The notes: generated from the sequence alone by a model not told the origin. A stretch of DNA of 64,000 nucleotides from UBA6623 sp965248235 (GCA_965248235.1 CBDFIU010000005.1:1178001-1242000); one strand, 5' to 3'; positions 31,971 through 41,319 are shown, counted from the first letter of the stretch. Made by a program: numbers and translations.

Positions 31971-33227
31971 TCAAGCTGCCGCTTGGGCCGGCGGCTGACG
32001 ACGGGCGGGGTCATACAGGGTTCCCTGACGAAGCATGGCGCACAGCACGGCCAGAAGTCGGTCCGCAAGACCGCGCAACGCGCGCCCGTGAGAATGCCCT
32101 CGGCTGCGCAACTGATGGTAATGGTGACGACTGTGGGGGTCGTGTTGGATGCTCACTCTCGCCCAATGGTAGAGCGCGTTGCGTAAACGGTCATTGCAGC
32201 CGCGACGCATCAAGACGGCGATCTTTTTGCCACTGCGGCGCGTGATCGGGGCGCTGCCGCAGTAGGCTCGAAGAGCGGGGTAGTCTCGATGGGCGAGAGC
32301 CTGTGAGGCCTCGGCCAGCATCGTGGCGGCGACGACACGTCCGACCCCGGGCAAGGAGAGGATGATCTCGACGTCGCGATGCTGGTGAGGATCCTCGTCG
32401 TCCTCGGACGGGGAAGCGAGTTGCTCCAGCAGGGTTTGGAGGCGCCTGGCCAGCTCGGTTCGCTGCTGGGCGATGAGTCGCAGATGAGGAATGAGTAGAA
32501 GAGCGTGTTCGCTCGCTGCGTCGGCCGTTCCGGCAGCAAGTTGGAATCCCGGCGCTCGCAGTTCGTTGACGATGTCGGCCGATTGGAGCCGGCGAATGCG
32601 GTGGGCGCGAAGCAACTTTTCGATTCGTGCCGGTTTCAGTCGACGAGCCTTTGCGGGGCTGGGAGCCAGTTCCAGCAGGGCCCAGAGCCAAGCTTCGTTG
32701 GCGGCTGGGGACAAGCGCAAAAGCTGCGGGTAGTAGCGATAGAGTTGCTCGCGAAGTTGGCAGCTGTTGCGGTTGAAGCTGCTACGCAACTCATCGTCGA
32801 GACGAGTGAGGTCGCGCAGGCGCATCACGAGCGGGTCGTCGACCTCGATGGCATGGAAGCAATGCGGGTCGGTTCGCAGCGAGCAAGCCAAGACGAAAGC
32901 GTCACGGCGGTCGTCTTTGGCGCCGGCCGGGAAATGCCGGTCTCGGAAACGATCGAGTTGTTTCGGGTTAAGGAAGAAAGCCGAGAATCCCCGTTCGAGC
33001 AGCGTTTCGACCAACGCGCCACGCGGGACTTCGATCGCGACCGCGATGGAAGCCGGCGGGCAGCCGGTCAACTCGAGCAGTTGATTGAGGAACTCGCCGA
33101 CCGCCGAACCGGAATGAACGACGGTGCGTTCGTGAACGATCTCGCCCTGGGTGTCGAGCAGACAGATTTGATGGGCCTCGGTGGCCCAGTCGATACCGAC
33201 GAAGAATTGAAATGCAGATGCAGACAA
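31971..33227 (-). CDS. IS110-family transposase (full length)
   Basis: 418 aa from TTG 33227 (AAAGGAG 6 nt upstream). DEDD-type N-terminal domain (GIDWATEAHQICLLDTQG; AIEVPRGALVE; QLDRFRDRHFPAGAKDDRRD) and C-terminal Tnp20 domain (LPGVGRVVAATML; CGSAPITRRSGKK with the catalytic Ser). Such enzymes are RNA-guided recombinases in the members studied so far. Sequence appears identical to the copy at 61977. Confidence 0.9.
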   Translation of the reverse strand: MSASAFQFFVGIDWATEAHQICLLDTQGEIVHERTVVHSGSAVGEFLNQLLELTGCPPASIAVAIEVPRGALVETLLERGFSAFFLNPKQLDRFRDRHFPAGAKDDRRDAFVLACSLRTDPHCFHAIEVDDPLVMRLRDLTRLDDELRSSFNRNSCQLREQLYRYYPQLLRLSPAANEAWLWALLELAPSPAKARRLKPARIEKLLRAHRIRRLQSADIVNELRAPGFQLAAGTADAASEHALLLIPHLRLIAQQRTELARRLQTLLEQLASPSEDDEDPHQHRDVEIILSLPGVGRVVAATMLAEASQALAHRDYPALRAYCGSAPITRRSGKKIAVLMRRGCNDRLRNALYHWARVSIQHDPHSRHHYHQLRSRGHSHGRALRGLADRLLAVLCAMLRQGTLYDPARRQPPAQAAA

Positions 33228-33364
33228 GACAGACTCCTTTCGCCAGCCGCCGCAACCAACGGCACCCCTGTACTGGCGCTCGAACAAACGGCGCGAACTC
33301 CCCACTGGGCTTTCGGTTGCGGACCACACCGGGAGGGCGCAAGTCCCCCCAAGGCGTTCGATCG

Positions 33365-33518
33365 CAGGGGGCGAAGGGCGCTCCTCTCGGGTGGCCGGTC
33401 TTCTATGAACTACCGCGCTGGGCAGCCACTCTGGAAGGGTACAGGGGGCGAAGGGCGCTCCTCTCGGGTGGCCGGTCTTCTATGAACTACCGCGCTGGGC
33501 AGCCACTCTGGAAGGGTA
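33365..33518. repeat. 77-bp tandem duplication at IS110 right end
   Basis: Two consecutive copies starting CAGGGGGCGAAGGGCGC and ending AAGGGTA. Each contains the 37-bp sub-terminal inverted repeat arm. Copy 3 has one such unit; copy 1 has one unit plus a 24-bp partial duplication. Confidence 0.8.
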
Positions 33519-33524
33519 CAGGGG

Positions 33525-33696
33525 CGGCGGTCACCAGCGTGTCGCGGGCTACGAGAAGGACCGCGAGAAGGACGCCGAGGCGCTGCTGCTCGGCTGGCGG
33601 GTGCTGCGTGTCTCGCCGGGCATGCTGCGCAGCGGCAAGGCGTACAGCTACATCGCAGCGTTGGCGAAGACAGGGGAACGGGAGGAAACCTCATGA
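33525..33696 (+). pseudogene. Phage endonuclease C-terminal stump (B)
   Basis: Same fragment as in A (GGHQRVAGYEKDREKDAEAL...) but ending properly in E-T-S-TGA, the TGA overlapping the ATG at 33693. The IS110 boundary lies directly before the surviving part in both units, so the truncation is older than the duplication. Confidence 0.5.
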
Positions 33697-33944
33697 AACA
33701 CAGTCAACCGAAGAATCAAGCCAACAAGGAGTGGCCGATGACCGCAGGCGAATTGCAAAGAGCACGCTATGAACTGGTGGGGCAGGGCAAATGCCCCCGC
33801 TGCCGCGGCCAGGTGTTCATGGTGCGCACGCCTGTCGGCAGCAAGTTCGTGCTGTCGGTAGACCCGATGCCGCTGCTTACGGGCGAGATAAGCTACCGCC
33901 CGCACAGCGGCGAATGCACACGAAATGGAAAGGAGGTCGCATGA
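33693..33944 (+). CDS. Small Zn-ribbon-like hypothetical protein (B)
   Basis: 83 aa, counterpart of 2957-3208, with E for K and K for Q as the only changes (NKEWPMT; GQGKCPRC). ATGA overlap with both neighbours, consistent with an operon of coupled genes. Confidence 0.7.
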   Translation: MKHSQPKNQANKEWPMTAGELQRARYELVGQGKCPRCRGQVFMVRTPVGSKFVLSVDPMPLLTGEISYRPHSGECTRNGKEVA

Positions 33945-34186
33945 GCTATTTCGCAGGCGCTGTGGGGTTGCTGGTGTTCTCATCCTGGGCGCTGCTAAGG
34001 CTGGCTAAGGGCTGTGGTCACCGCCGTACCACGACACCGCGCAAGGACGAGGAAGGGGCCTACGTGCGCTGCCTGGAGTGCGGGGCGCGGATCGCCGCGC
34101 CGCTGTGGGACATGGAGTTGTACGGAGCATGGCGGGAGGCTCCACCGCTGATGGCGGCGCGGGCGGATCAGAAAGGGCGGGCATGA
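33941..34186 (+). CDS. Small CGH/CLECG protein, full length
   Basis: 81 aa from ATG 33941 with AAAGGAGG upstream. Hydrophobic N terminus, then KGCGHRRTTTP and YVRCLECGARIAAPLWDMELY, a C-x-H / C-x-x-C zinc-binding pattern frequent in small phage proteins. This is the complete form of the gene shortened in A at 3205. Confidence 0.7.
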   Translation: MSYFAGAVGLLVFSSWALLRLAKGCGHRRTTTPRKDEEGAYVRCLECGARIAAPLWDMELYGAWREAPPLMAARADQKGRA

Positions 34187-34192
34187 GGGCAA

Positions 34193-35146
34193 GTGACCGC
34201 CTACTACAACGAGATCGATCCCTACGCCGCCGAGTGGCTGCGCGTCCTGATCGCCGCCGGCGAGATCGCCCCCGGCGACGTGGACGAAAGGAGCATCGAG
34301 GAAGTCTCGGGCGATGACCTTAGAGGATACGTCCAGTGCCATTTCTTCGCCGGAATCGGCGGATGGAGCTGTGCCCTCCGTCTCGCCGGATGGCCGGATG
34401 AGCGGCCCGTGTGGACGGGGAGCGTGCCCTGCCAGCCGTTCAGCGTCGCGGGAAAGGGAGCCGGAACAGATGACCCTCGACATCTGTGGCCCGAGATCTA
34501 CCGGCTTATCCGCCAGCGACTGCCTGAGCATGTCATTGGCGAGCAGGTGCCGGGAGCGATTGGGCACGGCTGGCTCGATGGAGTATCGGCAGACCTGGAA
34601 AAAGAAGGCTACGCCGTCGGGTCGATTGTACTGGGCGCACACAGCGTCGGCGCACCGCACATCCGGCAACGGCTGTGGTGGGTGGCCTACTCCCAATGTC
34701 CCGAACGGCGGGCGCTCGATCAGCCACGCCGAGATGCGGGGTTCGACGGCTTACCACAAGGGCAAGAAGGTTCAAGTCGGATTGGAAGCAGCGGCGAGGA
34801 TGGCTGGCTGGACGACACCGCAGAGTCACGACGCGGCAACGCTGGCGGGTTGGGCGACACCGCGGTCTCGGGACTACAAGACGAACGGTGTGAGCAGGGC
34901 GCGGGAAGCGAAGGGCGTTTCCGACAGCTTGGATCACCAAGCGGCAACGGATTTTGGGACGCAGCCTCGTGGATACCGTGCGGGGACGGAAAAGCGCGGC
35001 GCGTTGAACCCGGCATTCAGCCGCTGGCTTATGGGGCTACCGCCCGCGTGGGACGACTGCGCGCCTACGGCAATGCCATCGTCCCGCAAGTCGCGGCGGA
35101 GTTCATCAGGGCGTTCGAGAAAGTGAGGCCGAGCAACCGTGGCTAG
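34193..35146 (+). CDS. dcm: Phage C5-cytosine DNA methyltransferase (B)
   Basis: 317 aa from GTG 34193. All catalytic motifs as in A: FFAGIGGWSCALRLAGW, SVPCQPFSVAGKG, GAPHIRQRLWWVA, RAYGNAIVPQVAAEF. It has ten additional residues in the variable segment (DDTAESRRGNAGGLGDTAVS against DDTAESRRSGPLRT in A), where target specificity would lie, so the two enzymes may differ in recognition. Confidence 0.85.
   Translation: MTAYYNEIDPYAAEWLRVLIAAGEIAPGDVDERSIEEVSGDDLRGYVQCHFFAGIGGWSCALRLAGWPDERPVWTGSVPCQPFSVAGKGAGTDDPRHLWPEIYRLIRQRLPEHVIGEQVPGAIGHGWLDGVSADLEKEGYAVGSIVLGAHSVGAPHIRQRLWWVAYSQCPERRALDQPRRDAGFDGLPQGQEGSSRIGSSGEDGWLDDTAESRRGNAGGLGDTAVSGLQDERCEQGAGSEGRFRQLGSPSGNGFWDAASWIPCGDGKARRVEPGIQPLAYGATARVGRLRAYGNAIVPQVAAEFIRAFEKVRPSNRG
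34314..35126 (+). CDS. Overlapping phage ORF inside dcm (B)
   Basis: 270 aa counterpart of 3506-4288. It has the extra GWATPRSRDYKTNGVS, a second copy of the W(A/T)TP module typical of this family, encoded by the same 30 bases that give the methyltransferase its extra residues. Open over the entire length. No ribosome site noted. Confidence 0.45.
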   Translation: MTLEDTSSAISSPESADGAVPSVSPDGRMSGPCGRGACPASRSASREREPEQMTLDICGPRSTGLSASDCLSMSLASRCRERLGTAGSMEYRQTWKKKATPSGRLYWAHTASAHRTSGNGCGGWPTPNVPNGGRSISHAEMRGSTAYHKGKKVQVGLEAAARMAGWTTPQSHDAATLAGWATPRSRDYKTNGVSRAREAKGVSDSLDHQAATDFGTQPRGYRAGTEKRGALNPAFSRWLMGLPPAWDDCAPTAMPSSRKSRRSSSGRSRK

Positions 35147-35513
35147 CCGCATCGAGTGGACCGAGGAGACCTGGAATCCCGTGACCGGCTGTACCAAAGT
35201 CAGCCCGGGCTGCCAGCACTGCTACGCCGAGCGCTTCTCCGAGCGTTTCCGGGGTGTCCCCGGCCATCCCTACGAGATGGGATTCGATCTGACGCTTCGT
35301 CCCGAGCGGCTTCGGAAGCCGCTTGGGTGGAAGAAGCCGAGGCGGGTCTTTGTCAATTCGATGAGCGACCTGTTTCACGAGGACGTGCCGGACGAGTTCA
35401 TTGATCGCGTCTTCGCCGTTATGGCAATGGCGCATTGGCATACGTTTCAGGTGCTCACCAAGCGGGCTGTGCGGATGCGCGACTATCTGGCCTCGCGCTC
35501 CAAAAACGTGAAG

Positions 35514-36549
35514 GATGGGTATTTACTTGACTCAGGTGACCACAAGATGTAGGATCGGGGAAATGGAAGATTATCCTCGGAATCTGGCCGAGTTCGAGGC
35601 GCGTTTCGCCACCGAGCAGGCCTGTCGAGAGTATCTGTGTCAACTCCGCTGGCCGGAGGGTTTTCGTTGTCCGCGATGCGGGCACGACAAAGCGTGGGCG
35701 GTGCGGACAGCGCTGCTGGAGTGCGCCGGCTGCGGGCATCAAGCTTCTCCAACGGCGGGCACAATATTTCAAGACACCCGCCAACCCCTCCAGAGTTGGT
35801 TTCGAGCCATGTGGTGGCTCACGAGCCAGAAGAACGGGGCGAGCGCGCTGGGCTTGCAGCGGGTGTTGGGCCTGGGCAGCTACAAAACGGCCTGGACTTG
35901 GTTGCATAAGCTCCGGCGCGCCATGGTGCGGCCCGGACGCGATCGGCTCAGCGGGCGCGTGGAGGTTGACGAGACTTACTTAGGAGGCTTGGAGGAGGGC
36001 GTGCGCGGTCGCCAAACCGACGCTAAGGCGCTGATTGTAGTAGCGGCCGAGGAAGATGGTGCCGGCATCGGGCGGGTTCGGATACGCACCATTCCCAACG
36101 CCTCCGGGGACAGCTTGATGGCCTTCGTCGGCGAGTCGATCGAACCCGGCAGCGTGGTCCATACCGACGGTTGGCTGGGATACGAACCGCTCGAAGGCGA
36201 CGGCTATCGCCACGAGGTGAGCTACCTGGAGGGGCAACCGGCGCGCGCCTCGAAACTGCTCCCCCGGGTGCACCGCGTGGTGTCGTTAGTGAAGCGCTGG
36301 ATACTGGGCACGCATCAAGGAGCGGTCAGTCACGAGCATCTCGACTCCTACCTCGACGAATTCGCCTTCCGCTTCAACCGCCGCAAGTCCAGAAGTCGAG
36401 GCAAGCTCTTTTACCGCCTGGTTCAACAGGCCGTCGCCGTGCCACCGGCACCCTACAAATCGCTGGTCGGAGGCACCGCGACACGCGCTACGGACGACCA
36501 CAACATGTAGGGGCTATTTCCCAATACCTGAGTCAAGTAAATACCCATC
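35514..36549 (+). mobile_element. IS1595-family element, copy 1
   Basis: 1,036 bp with perfect 24-bp terminal inverted repeats beginning GATGGGTATTTACTTG. Flanked by the 8-bp target duplication ACGTGAAG (35506-35513 and 36550-36557). Encodes one transposase. Confidence 0.9.
35563..36510 (+). CDS. IS1595-family transposase
   Basis: 315 aa from ATG 35563 (MEDYPRNLAEFEARF, the usual start of the family). N-terminal zinc ribbon CPRCGHDKAW...CAGCGHQ, then the DDE-type nuclease: VDETYLGG, HTDGWLGY, and HLDSYLDEFAFRFNRRK. Intact. An upstream ATG in the inverted repeat is in frame but unlikely. Confidence 0.9.
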   Translation: MEDYPRNLAEFEARFATEQACREYLCQLRWPEGFRCPRCGHDKAWAVRTALLECAGCGHQASPTAGTIFQDTRQPLQSWFRAMWWLTSQKNGASALGLQRVLGLGSYKTAWTWLHKLRRAMVRPGRDRLSGRVEVDETYLGGLEEGVRGRQTDAKALIVVAAEEDGAGIGRVRIRTIPNASGDSLMAFVGESIEPGSVVHTDGWLGYEPLEGDGYRHEVSYLEGQPARASKLLPRVHRVVSLVKRWILGTHQGAVSHEHLDSYLDEFAFRFNRRKSRSRGKLFYRLVQQAVAVPPAPYKSLVGGTATRATDDHNM

Positions 36550-37211
36550 ACGTGAAGTATTGGGAGAAGCCGGCCCAAGAACTTGATTACCCATTTATTC
36601 GTCTTCTTCAGTTCCCATTCCAAAATATCTGGCTAGGCGTATCCGTCGAGGACCAGAAGCGCGCCGACGAGCGCATTCCACCGTTGCTCGAAACCATAGC
36701 AGCAGTACGGTTTGTAAGCGCGGAGCCGCTTCTCGGCCCGATTAACTTTGACAGTACTCATGAGAGCGACCCCTGTAGCTCTAATTTTCTTAGCGGTATC
36801 GAGGGAGAACGGATCTACGACGGTACGAAGTGTGCGCTCGACTGGGTGATTGTTGGCGGCGAGAGCGGCCCCGGAGCGCGGCCGATGGACCCTGAGTGGG
36901 CGCGGTTTATTCGTGAACAATGCCACGCATCCCGCATCCCTTTCTTCATGAAGCAGATGGCGAAGAAAAAGCCGATTCCAGAAGATTTGATGATTCGTGA
37001 GTGGCCAGATGAGGTGACGTAATCAGCCAACAATCCAACAAAGGAGAGAAACAATGAACATTGAATCAGCAGAAGCAACTCGCGAGCCGTTAGTCAGGCA
37101 AAAACTCAACGTCTGTAAGAAGTCCCGTGACGAAGTCACGGAAGCCTTGGATCTTCTGGAAGAGAGATTGGAGTCCTGCATGCGGTCAGAGCCTCCGCCA
37201 ATAAAGATAGA

Positions 37212-38248
37212 GATGGGTATTTACTTGACTCAGGTGACCACGAGATGTAGGATCGGGGAAATGGAAGATTATCCTCGGAATCTGGCCGAGTTCGAGGCGC
37301 GTTTCGCCACCGAGCAGGCCTGTCGAGAGTATCTGTGTCAACTCCGCTGGCCGGAGGGTTTTCGTTGTCCGCGATGCGGGCACGACAAAGCGTGGGCGGT
37401 GCGGACAGCGCTGCTGGAGTGCGCCGGCTGCGGGCATCAAGCTTCTCCAACGGCGGGCACAATATTTCAAGACACCCGCCAACCCCTCCAGAGTTGGTTT
37501 CGAGCCATGTGGTGGCTCACGAGCCAGAAGAACGGGGCGAGCGCGCTGGGCTTGCAGCGGGTGTTGGGCCTGGGCAGCTACAAAACGGCCTGGACTTGGT
37601 TGCATAAGCTCCGGCGCGCCATGGTGCGGCCCGGACGCGATCGGCTCAGCGGGCGCGTGGAGGTTGACGAGACTTACTTAGGAGGCTTGGAGGAGGGCGT
37701 GCGCGGTCGCCAAACCGACGCTAAGGCGCTGATTGTAGTAGCGGCCGAGGAAGATGGTGCCGGCATCGGGCGGGTTCGGATACGCACCATTCCCAACGCC
37801 TCCGGGGACAGCTTGATGGCCTTCGTCGGCGAGTCGATCGAACCCGGCAGCGTGGTCCATACCGACGGTTGGCTGGGATACGAACCGCTCGAAGGCGACG
37901 GCTATCGCCACGAGGTGAGCTACCTGGAGGGGCAACCGGCGCGCGCCTCGAAACTGCTCCCCCGGGTGCACCGCGTGGTGTCGTTAGTGAAGCCGCTGGA
38001 TACTGGGCACGCATCAAGGAGCGGTCAGTCACGAGCATCTCGACTCCTACCTCGACGAATTCGCCTTCCGCTTCAACCGCCGCAAGTCCAGAAGTCGAGG
38101 CAAGCTCTTTTACCGCCTGGTTCAACAGGCCGTCGCCGTGCCACCGGCACCCTACAAATCGCTGGTCGGAGGCACCGCGACACGCGCTACGGACGACCAC
38201 AACATGTAGGGGCTATTTCCCAATACCTGAGTCAAGTAAATACCCATC
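37212..38248 (+). mobile_element. IS1595-family element, copy 2
   Basis: 1,037 bp, same terminal repeats, target duplication AAGATAGA (37204-37211 and 38249-38256). One base longer than the other two copies owing to an insertion in the transposase. Confidence 0.9.
37261..38209 (+). pseudogene. IS1595-family transposase, +1 frameshift
   Basis: Identical to the neighbours until VSLVK, where GTGAAGCCGCTGG replaces GTGAAGCGCTGG (about 37990). The last catalytic block (HLDSYLDEF) is out of frame, so this copy is not autonomous. Confidence 0.85.
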
Positions 38249-38581
38249 AAGATAGATAACCCGGAAGAGGCCTGTGCGGTCCCCCTCGCCAATGAGCTGG
38301 CCGGTCTCCAGCAAAGCCTTCAAGTTCTCGCCGCCAGAATCAACAGCCTGAGGGATCGAGTGGAGTTGTAGGGAATTTTAAGAAGTCAAGTTTTGGAGGG
38401 TGCTTGGCCAAAATTGGGGCTGTCGATGTGGTGGAGGACCTCGGGTCTTCTCTCACTCGTCTATTATTCAGTGACTTGAAGGTTCTGACTTCTTGTTTTT
38501 CGATCTCATTTGTGGTGGGATTTCAGGAAGTGAATCATCCCTTCAGCGGCGGGAAGGAGACCTGGAGCGGGCGGCTCGCTA

Positions 38582-39094
38582 ATGATCGATCACGACATAG
38601 CCCGATGGATTTTTGTCATTGCGGCTTTGTGCATCTTCGCTTACCTCGGATGGGGGTCGAAGATCAGGTCACTGATAGGGAACAACAAGAAACCCGCAGG
38701 CTCCCAGGAGAAAGAGCCCGCGATCCAGGAGCAGCCACCCAAGCCACCCGAGCCGCCGGAAGAACCCAGGCGCGAGCGCATGGCTTGGGAAATCAAGGCG
38801 GAGAGGGCGCAACAATTCGCCGTTTATGAAGCCGCCTGCGTGTTGACGGGGAAGGCTCCTCGGTGGCCCTTCCGGAAAGATACGCCTGAAGAAAACGAGT
38901 ACGAACTTCTCCGGCTGGCGCTCCTCGACGACGAACTGGGAGGGGAGTTGGCCTACGAAGCCGGTTTCGCAGAGGGTGACGGCGGGGATGACAGCAGGCT
39001 TCACTTGGTGGAGATCGGGCGTCAAGGTCTCCGCAACTACCTTCAAGCCAAAGGCCGCAAGGTCCCCAGGTTCCTCCATGAGCAGTTTGATTAG
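38582..39094 (+). CDS. Membrane-anchored protein with conserved cytosolic domain (B form)
   Basis: 170 aa. N terminus is a single hydrophobic helix (IARWIFVIAALCIFAYLGWG), followed by a short Pro/Glu linker, and from MAWEIKAERAQQF on it is close to the protein at 4678-5427 (LLRLALLDDELGG, YLQAKGRKVPRFL). The anchors of the two forms are unrelated. The 200 bp upstream (38380-38580) show no convincing gene. Confidence 0.6.
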   Translation: MIDHDIARWIFVIAALCIFAYLGWGSKIRSLIGNNKKPAGSQEKEPAIQEQPPKPPEPPEEPRRERMAWEIKAERAQQFAVYEAACVLTGKAPRWPFRKDTPEENEYELLRLALLDDELGGELAYEAGFAEGDGGDDSRLHLVEIGRQGLRNYLQAKGRKVPRFLHEQFD

Positions 39095-39170
39095 GTAGCC
39101 ACGCCGCGACGTGGACAGGCGTTTCCCCTGCAAATTTTTTCGGATTTCCCTACCCCGGAGAGCGCATTCG

Positions 39171-39225
39171 AAAGTACAATAAGTATAGAGCATAAATGTC
39201 TTATTTTGTTTTTGTTCTCGAACGA
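39171..39225 (+). promoter_or_regulatory. Repeated promoter-like leader box (copy B1)
   Basis: Counterpart of 5471-5525: TACAAT, CATAAATG, T-rich tract, TTTTTGTTC. The upstream 50 bp (CAAATTTTTTCGGAT...) are also shared with A. Confidence 0.45.
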
Positions 39226-39546
39226 TCCCTGATTCACTTCTTTAGCTCTGCGGGCGTCGTCCTGCTGGCGCTTTACGGCTTCTGGATGCTGGAGCGCAAG
39301 GTCTCCTGGTGGCCCAGGACGAGGGGCGGCTGGTGGGACCTGGTTCTGCCGGCGCTGGTGTCGTTCACGTTCATCTCTTTCCGTGAGGTCTTCGACGTGG
39401 CAAGCGGCGGTTCGCCGTTCAAATCGGTGTGCGACTGGCTGAGCTGGCTTCTGGGCATGGGGGTGAGCATCTGGGCCATCTACCGGCTGTTTCCCCGGCT
39501 AGGGCAGATCCTGGGAGAGATCCAGAAGAAGGAAAGCGGAAGCTAG
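39196..39546 (+). CDS. Small integral membrane protein (B)
   Basis: 116 aa, almost identical to 5496-5846 (one Leu to Met change in GFWMLERKV). Three hydrophobic segments. First gene of the lysis-type cluster behind the leader box. Confidence 0.6.
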   Translation: MSYFVFVLERSLIHFFSSAGVVLLALYGFWMLERKVSWWPRTRGGWWDLVLPALVSFTFISFREVFDVASGGSPFKSVCDWLSWLLGMGVSIWAIYRLFPRLGQILGEIQKKESGS

Positions 39547-39547
39547 G

Positions 39548-39877
39548 ATGGACCCGCAGCTGGCCATGGTTCTCGGTCTCGTCGGGGCTTTTGCGAGTGT
39601 CGGGGGGCTGTATCTGCGGACGTCGGCCCGCGAGGCGGAGGTGGCTAGGTGGAGGGGCAGGATCGATGGGAAGGTCGAATCCATGCCCGACAGCCTGAAA
39701 GAGCTGGAGCACAAGATGTCCGAGCAGCATAGAGACCTGCGGAATGAAATCTCCCGGCAGAGCGAGAAGCTTCACTCCCGGATCACGGAGATGAAGGGGG
39801 AGGTGCACAAGATCAGCCTCGCCATGGCGCGCTCGGGGATCAACGGCGGCAAGCACGGACCGGGAGGTGGTGATTAG
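39548..39877 (+). CDS. Membrane-anchored coiled-coil protein (B)
   Basis: 109 aa counterpart of 5853-6182 with four conservative changes. N-terminal hydrophobic helix and long coiled coil. The gap to the previous stop is one base here, six in A. Confidence 0.6.
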   Translation: MDPQLAMVLGLVGAFASVGGLYLRTSAREAEVARWRGRIDGKVESMPDSLKELEHKMSEQHRDLRNEISRQSEKLHSRITEMKGEVHKISLAMARSGINGGKHGPGGGD

Positions 39878-40283
39878 CCATCATGCTGGGAGCCATCGTG
39901 GGATTTGTCGCGCCGTTCCTGCCCGATGTGGTCAAACTTTTCAAGCAGCGCCTCGACCACAAGCAGGAAATGGAGATGCTGGAGCTGCGGCTCACGCACG
40001 CTTCGAAAGAGCACGAGTGGCGCATGCGGGAGGTCGAGACGGCAGCGGACGCGGCCGATCTGCGAAGCGCCCGCAAGCCGCGAGAGAGCTACGGGGTGCA
40101 GCTGTTGAATGCTGCCGCGGGCCATGTGGGCGAGAACGCGTTTATCGCGCCTAAGACGTTCAGCAGGGCCTTTCTTCTATTCACGTTAACGGATCTGTTT
40201 TCTGCCGCGGTGCGGCCCGTGATTACCTACTGGATCGTAGGACTATGGGGCACGATCAAGATGGCGCTGCTCTATTCGCTCTA

Positions 40284-41319
40284 GATGGGTATTTACTTGA
40301 CTCAGGTGACCACGAGATGTAGGATCGGGGAAATGGAAGATTATCCTCGGAATCTGGCCGAGTTCGAGGCGCGTTTCGCCACCGAGCAGGCCTGTCGAGA
40401 GTATCTGTGTCAACTCCGCTGGCCGGAGGGTTTTCGTTGTCCGCGATGCGGGCACGACAAAGCGTGGGCGGTGCGGACAGCGCTGCTGGAGTGCGCCGGC
40501 TGCGGGCATCAAGCTTCTCCAACGGCGGGCACAATATTTCAAGACACCCGCCAACCCCTCCAGAGTTGGTTTCGAGCCATGTGGTGGCTCACGAGCCAGA
40601 AGAACGGGGCGAGCGCGCTGGGCTTGCAGCGGGTGTTGGGCCTGGGCAGCTACAAAACGGCCTGGACTTGGTTGCATAAGCTCCGGCGCGCCATGGTGCG
40701 GCCCGGACGCGATCGGCTCAGCGGGCGCGTGGAGGTTGACGAGACTTACTTAGGAGGCTTGGAGGAGGGCGTGCGCGGTCGCCAAACCGACGCTAAGGCG
40801 CTGATTGTAGTAGCGGCCGAGGAAGATGGTGCCGGCATCGGGCGGGTTCGGATACGCACCATTCCCAACGCCTCCGGGGACAGCTTGATGGCCTTCGTCG
40901 GCGAGTCGATCGAACCCGGCAGCGTGGTCCATACCGACGGTTGGCTGGGATACGAACCGCTCGAAGGCGACGGCTATCGCCACGAGGTGAGCTACCTGGA
41001 GGGGCAACCGGCGCGCGCCTCGAAACTGCTCCCCCGGGTGCACCGCGTGGTGTCGTTAGTGAAGCGCTGGATACTGGGCACGCATCAAGGAGCGGTCAGT
41101 CACGAGCATCTCGACTCCTACCTCGACGAATTCGCCTTCCGCTTCAACCGCCGCAAGTCCAGAAGTCGAGGCAAGCTCTTTTACCGCCTGGTTCAACAGG
41201 CCGTCGCCGTGCCACCGGCACCCTACAAATCGCTGGTCGGAGGCACCGCGACACGCGCTACGGACGACCACAACATGTAGGGGCTATTTCCCAATACCTG
41301 AGTCAAGTAAATACCCATC
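40284..41319 (+). mobile_element. IS1595-family element, copy 3
   Basis: 1,036 bp, same 24-bp terminal repeats, target duplication TCGCTCTA (40276-40283 and 41320-41327). Apart from one base near the left end it matches copy 1. Confidence 0.9.
40333..41280 (+). CDS. IS1595-family transposase
   Basis: 315 aa, same protein as at 35563: zinc ribbon plus DDE motifs VDETYLGG, HTDGWLGY, FRFNRRK. Intact. Confidence 0.9.
   Translation: MEDYPRNLAEFEARFATEQACREYLCQLRWPEGFRCPRCGHDKAWAVRTALLECAGCGHQASPTAGTIFQDTRQPLQSWFRAMWWLTSQKNGASALGLQRVLGLGSYKTAWTWLHKLRRAMVRPGRDRLSGRVEVDETYLGGLEEGVRGRQTDAKALIVVAAEEDGAGIGRVRIRTIPNASGDSLMAFVGESIEPGSVVHTDGWLGYEPLEGDGYRHEVSYLEGQPARASKLLPRVHRVVSLVKRWILGTHQGAVSHEHLDSYLDEFAFRFNRRKSRSRGKLFYRLVQQAVAVPPAPYKSLVGGTATRATDDHNM

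Larger units (their letters stand above)
31894..33524 (-). mobile_element. IS110-family element, copy 2 (between units)
   Basis: Same left end (eight G, ACTCCCC) and right end (GGGTACAGGGG) as the other copies. Full-length transposase. The right end carries a 77-bp tandem duplication (33365-33441, 33442-33518). Flanked on both sides by element sequence: the left flank equals that of copy 3, the right flank equals that of copy 1, as expected for a tandem array of a unit that contains the IS. Confidence 0.85.
35139..37022 (+). pseudogene. Phage Gp37/Gp68-like (DUF5131) protein interrupted by IS1595-type element
   Basis: From GTG 35139: SRIEWTEETWNPVTGCTKVS with the CxxxxxCxxC cluster, RRVFVNSMSDLFHEDVPDEF, VLTKRAVRMRDYL, then the insertion at 35514-36549; after it YWEKPAQELDYPF, NIWLGVSVEDQKRADERIP, FVSAEPLLGPI, DWVIVGGESGPGARPM, PFFMKQMAKKK. 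Removing the IS and one 8-bp duplication restores one frame, so inactivation is recent. The family is widespread in phages; function not established. Confidence 0.8.
37054..38371 (+). pseudogene. Small phage coiled-coil protein interrupted by IS1595-type element
   Basis: MNIESAEATREPLVRQKLNV ... EEALDLLEERL-like helix, PPIKI, insertion, then DNPEEACAVPLANELAGLQQ and LQVLAARINSLRDRVEL. Without the IS it is about 90 aa. It begins 31 bp after the Gp68-like gene with AAAGGAG upstream. Similar small proteins follow Gp68-like genes in phages. Missing in unit A. Confidence 0.65.

Noticed and set aside
38404..38829. 141-aa plus-strand ORF before the membrane protein in unit B
   Set aside because: Its second half is a shadow of the gene at 38582 and the first half has no recognisable protein features or ribosome site.
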